A DNA stretch of 64,000 nucleotides from assembly GCF_023375815.1 (NCBI RefSeq), contig NZ_CP067412.1, forward strand, positions 1,178,001-1,242,000, given 5' to 3'. Position 1 is the first letter of the stretch. Every line of letters starts with the position of its first letter. The position numbers and the translations under genes were made by a program. Shown here in pieces: positions 62,240 to 64,000 of this stretch. The notes under the pieces are model-generated. The model saw only the letters and a list, made by a program, of their open reading frames with translations. It was not told the DNA's origin and made no database searches. The DNA is from Pseudomonas sp. HS6 (GTDB taxonomy: Bacteria > Pseudomonadota > Gammaproteobacteria > Pseudomonadales > Pseudomonadaceae).

Positions 62240-63373
62240 ATGTCAAAGCTATATCCCGGAATTGATCCTGAAGGGCTTGTCGAGTACTCGGTGGTCTACA
62301 CCGACCGCTCGCTCAATCACATGTCGCGGTCCTTTCAAGCCGTTATGAGGAACATTTCCCAGACCCTGAAAGAGGTCTACAACGCCGAGGCGGTTGCGGT
62401 GGTTCCGGGCAGCGGCACCTTTGGCATGGAAGCAGTGGCGCGACAGTTCGCCACCGGCCAGCAATGTCTGGTGATACGCAACGGCTGGTTCAGTTATCGC
62501 TGGAGCCAGATCCTTGAGACGGGCAACATCCCGGCGGCCACGACGGTGTTGAAAGCCCGACCGGTCGAAACGGGTCGCCAGGCCGCCTACGCCCCGCCCC
62601 CTCTGGACGAAGTCCTGGCAGCCATTGCGGCGCAGAAGCCGAAGATTGTCTTCGCTCCCCACGTTGAAACCTCATCAGGGATTATCCTGCCCGACGAGTA
62701 CCTGCGGGCCGTCGGCGACGCCGTGCATGCGGTGGGTGGCCTGTTCGTGCTGGACTGCATCGCGTCCGGCACGCTTTGGGTTGATATGCACAAATGCGCC
62801 GTCGATCTGCTGATCAGCGCACCGCAGAAAGGCTGGAGCGCCTCCCCTTGCTGCGCCCTGGTGATGTTCAGTTCTTTGGCCCTCGAGCGCATCGAGCAGA
62901 CGCAAAGCAGCAGCTTCGCCTGCGACCTGAAAAAGTGGCTGCAGATCATGCAGGCCTACGAACAGGGCGGACATGCCTACCACGCAACCATGCCCAGTGA
63001 TTCTCTCGCGCGGTTCAACGACGTAATGAAAGAGACGCAAGCCTACGGTTTCGAAAAGGTCCGCAGCGAACAACAGGTTCTGGGCGACCGGGTGCGCGCA
63101 ATGTTGACCGCTAAAGGCTTCAAAAGCGTGGCCGCAGCCGGCTTTCAGGCCCCAGGCGTCGTGGTCAGCTACACCGATGATGCCGATATCAAAACCGGTA
63201 AGAAATTTGCCAACCACGGCCTGCAGATCGCCGCTGGGGTGCCATTGCAATGCGACGAACCGGCCGACTTCCAGACCTTCCGGATCGGTCTGTTCGGACT
63301 CGAGAAACTGCACAACATCGAGCGTACGGTCAGCACCCTCGAGCAGGCACTGGATGAGGTGATGGTTAGCTAA
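62240..63373 (+). CDS. class-V aminotransferase (alanine-glyoxylate/serine-pyruvate type)
   Basis: A 377-residue PLP enzyme. The lysine that binds PLP is K197 in S-A-P-Q-K-G-W, the family motif. V-P-G-S-G-T-F-G-M-E near residue 56 binds the cofactor phosphate, and D172 in L-D-C-I-A-S-G pairs with the pyridine nitrogen. Members use alanine, serine or phosphonates as amino donors; the substrate is not certain. AAGGAG lies 8 nt before the ATG. It ends overlapping the 5'-nucleotidase stop by 3 nt, on the opposite strand. The sequence is GC-rich, like the core. Confidence 0.85.
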   Translation: MSKLYPGIDPEGLVEYSVVYTDRSLNHMSRSFQAVMRNISQTLKEVYNAEAVAVVPGSGTFGMEAVARQFATGQQCLVIRNGWFSYRWSQILETGNIPAATTVLKARPVETGRQAAYAPPPLDEVLAAIAAQKPKIVFAPHVETSSGIILPDEYLRAVGDAVHAVGGLFVLDCIASGTLWVDMHKCAVDLLISAPQKGWSASPCCALVMFSSLALERIEQTQSSSFACDLKKWLQIMQAYEQGGHAYHATMPSDSLARFNDVMKETQAYGFEKVRSEQQVLGDRVRAMLTAKGFKSVAAAGFQAPGVVVSYTDDADIKTGKKFANHGLQIAAGVPLQCDEPADFQTFRIGLFGLEKLHNIERTVSTLEQALDEVMVS

Positions 63374-64000
63374 ACCCTCATCTCGCCCGCAGCGGATGAC
63401 GTGTCCGTTGCAACATTATTGGTGATGCCGAAAGGAATGTGCACTGACGGAGCAACTGCGCTGGTCGACTTGAGAAGCCCGGATTGGTCATCGAAAAAGA
63501 TATGCGGCTTCAATACGCCCAAAATTTTGCCTTTATCGATGCCGCCCAGGAAGAAAGCGTCGTTGGCCATGACGCCCCAACTCTTGAGCGTATTCATTGC
63601 GCGCTCATGAGATGGAGCATTACGCGCTGTGACGATCGAAACACGAATCCGATTTTCGTACTCGGGATTGAGTTTCTTGTGTTTCTCCTCAACGGTTTGA
63701 ATTTTGGATATCCGCACCATGAATTCCTTCAGCGGTCCTGGGTTATGAGGCTGCATGACATTCTTCACTTCATGGGCATGAAACTCCGTCAACCCAGACG
63801 ATTGCATGATCGATTCAGATTCGTCGCCGGCGAGTACGCCATCAAAGTCGAATGCGATGCGCAGGGTTTGGTCAGTTTCGTCGTCTTCGAATTTTGAGTC
63901 GAGCACCTGTCCGGCTGGATACCCCGCCTTGATCGCACCTTCTACGTCCTTTTTTTCACCCGATAAGAACAGCGCGATGTTCAGTGCCGGGATGTACTCA
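63370..64000 (-). CDS. cytosolic 5'-nucleotidase family protein, C-terminal part, cut by window edge
   Basis: The frame stays open to the window end, so the start lies outside. The visible 209 residues hold the HAD-like core of the 5-nucleotid family (PF06189): F-D-F-D-G-V-L-A, the Asp nucleophile region, then I-V-T-A-R-N-A-P-A-like (V-T-A-R-N-A-P-S-H-E-R-A), F-F-L-G-G-I-D-K-G and I-F-F-D-D-Q. It dephosphorylates nucleoside 5'-monophosphates. A GTG at 63904-63906 could be read as a start, but the family-type sequence continues upstream of it (A-L-F-L-S-G-E-K-K-D-V). Confidence 0.85.
   Translation of the reverse strand, partial: EYIPALNIALFLSGEKKDVEGAIKAGYPAGQVLDSKFEDDETDQTLRIAFDFDGVLAGDESESIMQSSGLTEFHAHEVKNVMQPHNPGPLKEFMVRISKIQTVEEKHKKLNPEYENRIRVSIVTARNAPSHERAMNTLKSWGVMANDAFFLGGIDKGKILGVLKPHIFFDDQSGLLKSTSAVAPSVHIPFGITNNVATDTSSAAGEMRV

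Noticed and set aside
1..64000. CRISPR array or rRNA/tRNA genes
   Set aside because: No regularly spaced direct repeats and no conserved RNA-gene sequence were seen on reading both strands.

Overview
The window looks like a Pseudomonas chromosome, probably of the fluorescens group. The core is GC-rich, has Pseudomonas-type REP/REPIN palindromes (18303-18396 and 26205-26296), and its protein families fit that genus. This is inferred from sequence features alone, without a database search.

Region 1 (1-28.4 kb) is a large steroid-degradation cluster of the aerobic 9,10-seco type. It holds ring A/B enzymes: a 3-ketosteroid 9alpha-hydroxylase oxygenase (KshA, cut by the window edge) and its reductase (KshB-like), a Delta1-dehydrogenase (KstD), a second KstD-like flavoprotein, the two-component hydroxylase HsaA/HsaB and the extradiol dioxygenase HsaC. 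It also holds a nearly full set for the remaining C/D rings (HIP pathway): FadD3-like ligase, IpdA/IpdB, IpdC, EchA20-like, two acyl-CoA dehydrogenases, a FadA6-like thiolase and several short-chain dehydrogenases. DUF1302/DUF1329 envelope proteins, a secreted SurE and an HSL-type esterase lie among them. HsaD and HsaE/F/G are not in view. The transcription units are preceded by a shared oriented element, TAGTCC-N4-GGACGATG, that sits almost always exactly 20 nt upstream of a -10-like hexamer. It looks like the binding site of one cluster-wide activator.

Region 2 (28.5-34.7 kb) is ordinary core: a small membrane protein, a FadR-type GntR regulator with its own dyad, a polar amino-acid ABC transporter, a gamma-glutamyltransferase-like enzyme and a DUF985 cupin. 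The transporter and peptidase probably act together on a gamma-glutamyl or amino-acid-like compound.

Region 3 (about 34.7-61.4 kb) is a more A/T-rich genomic island. It starts with a recombinase trio of the Tn554 TnpA/TnpB/TnpC type. TnpA is frameshifted and TnpB looks shortened. The cargo is a run of candidate anti-phage genes: an Mrr-like nuclease protein; a 1464-residue Cap4-like nuclease/STAND NTPase translationally coupled to a 482-residue partner; an AAA_13 ATPase with a CxxC hook and an R-x3-E...H tail; a zinc-ribbon/alpha-beta hydrolase/membrane-anchor protein coupled to an unknown partner; a divergent HEPN-like protein; a 1685-residue Cap4-like nuclease/STAND NTPase; a truncated OLD-like ATPase remnant; and an Abi_C-type protein. 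None matches a well-known complete operon that I can name.

Region 4 (61.5-64 kb) returns to core-like sequence: a thymidylate-kinase-like P-loop protein, a class-V aminotransferase and a cytosolic 5'-nucleotidase that runs off the window.
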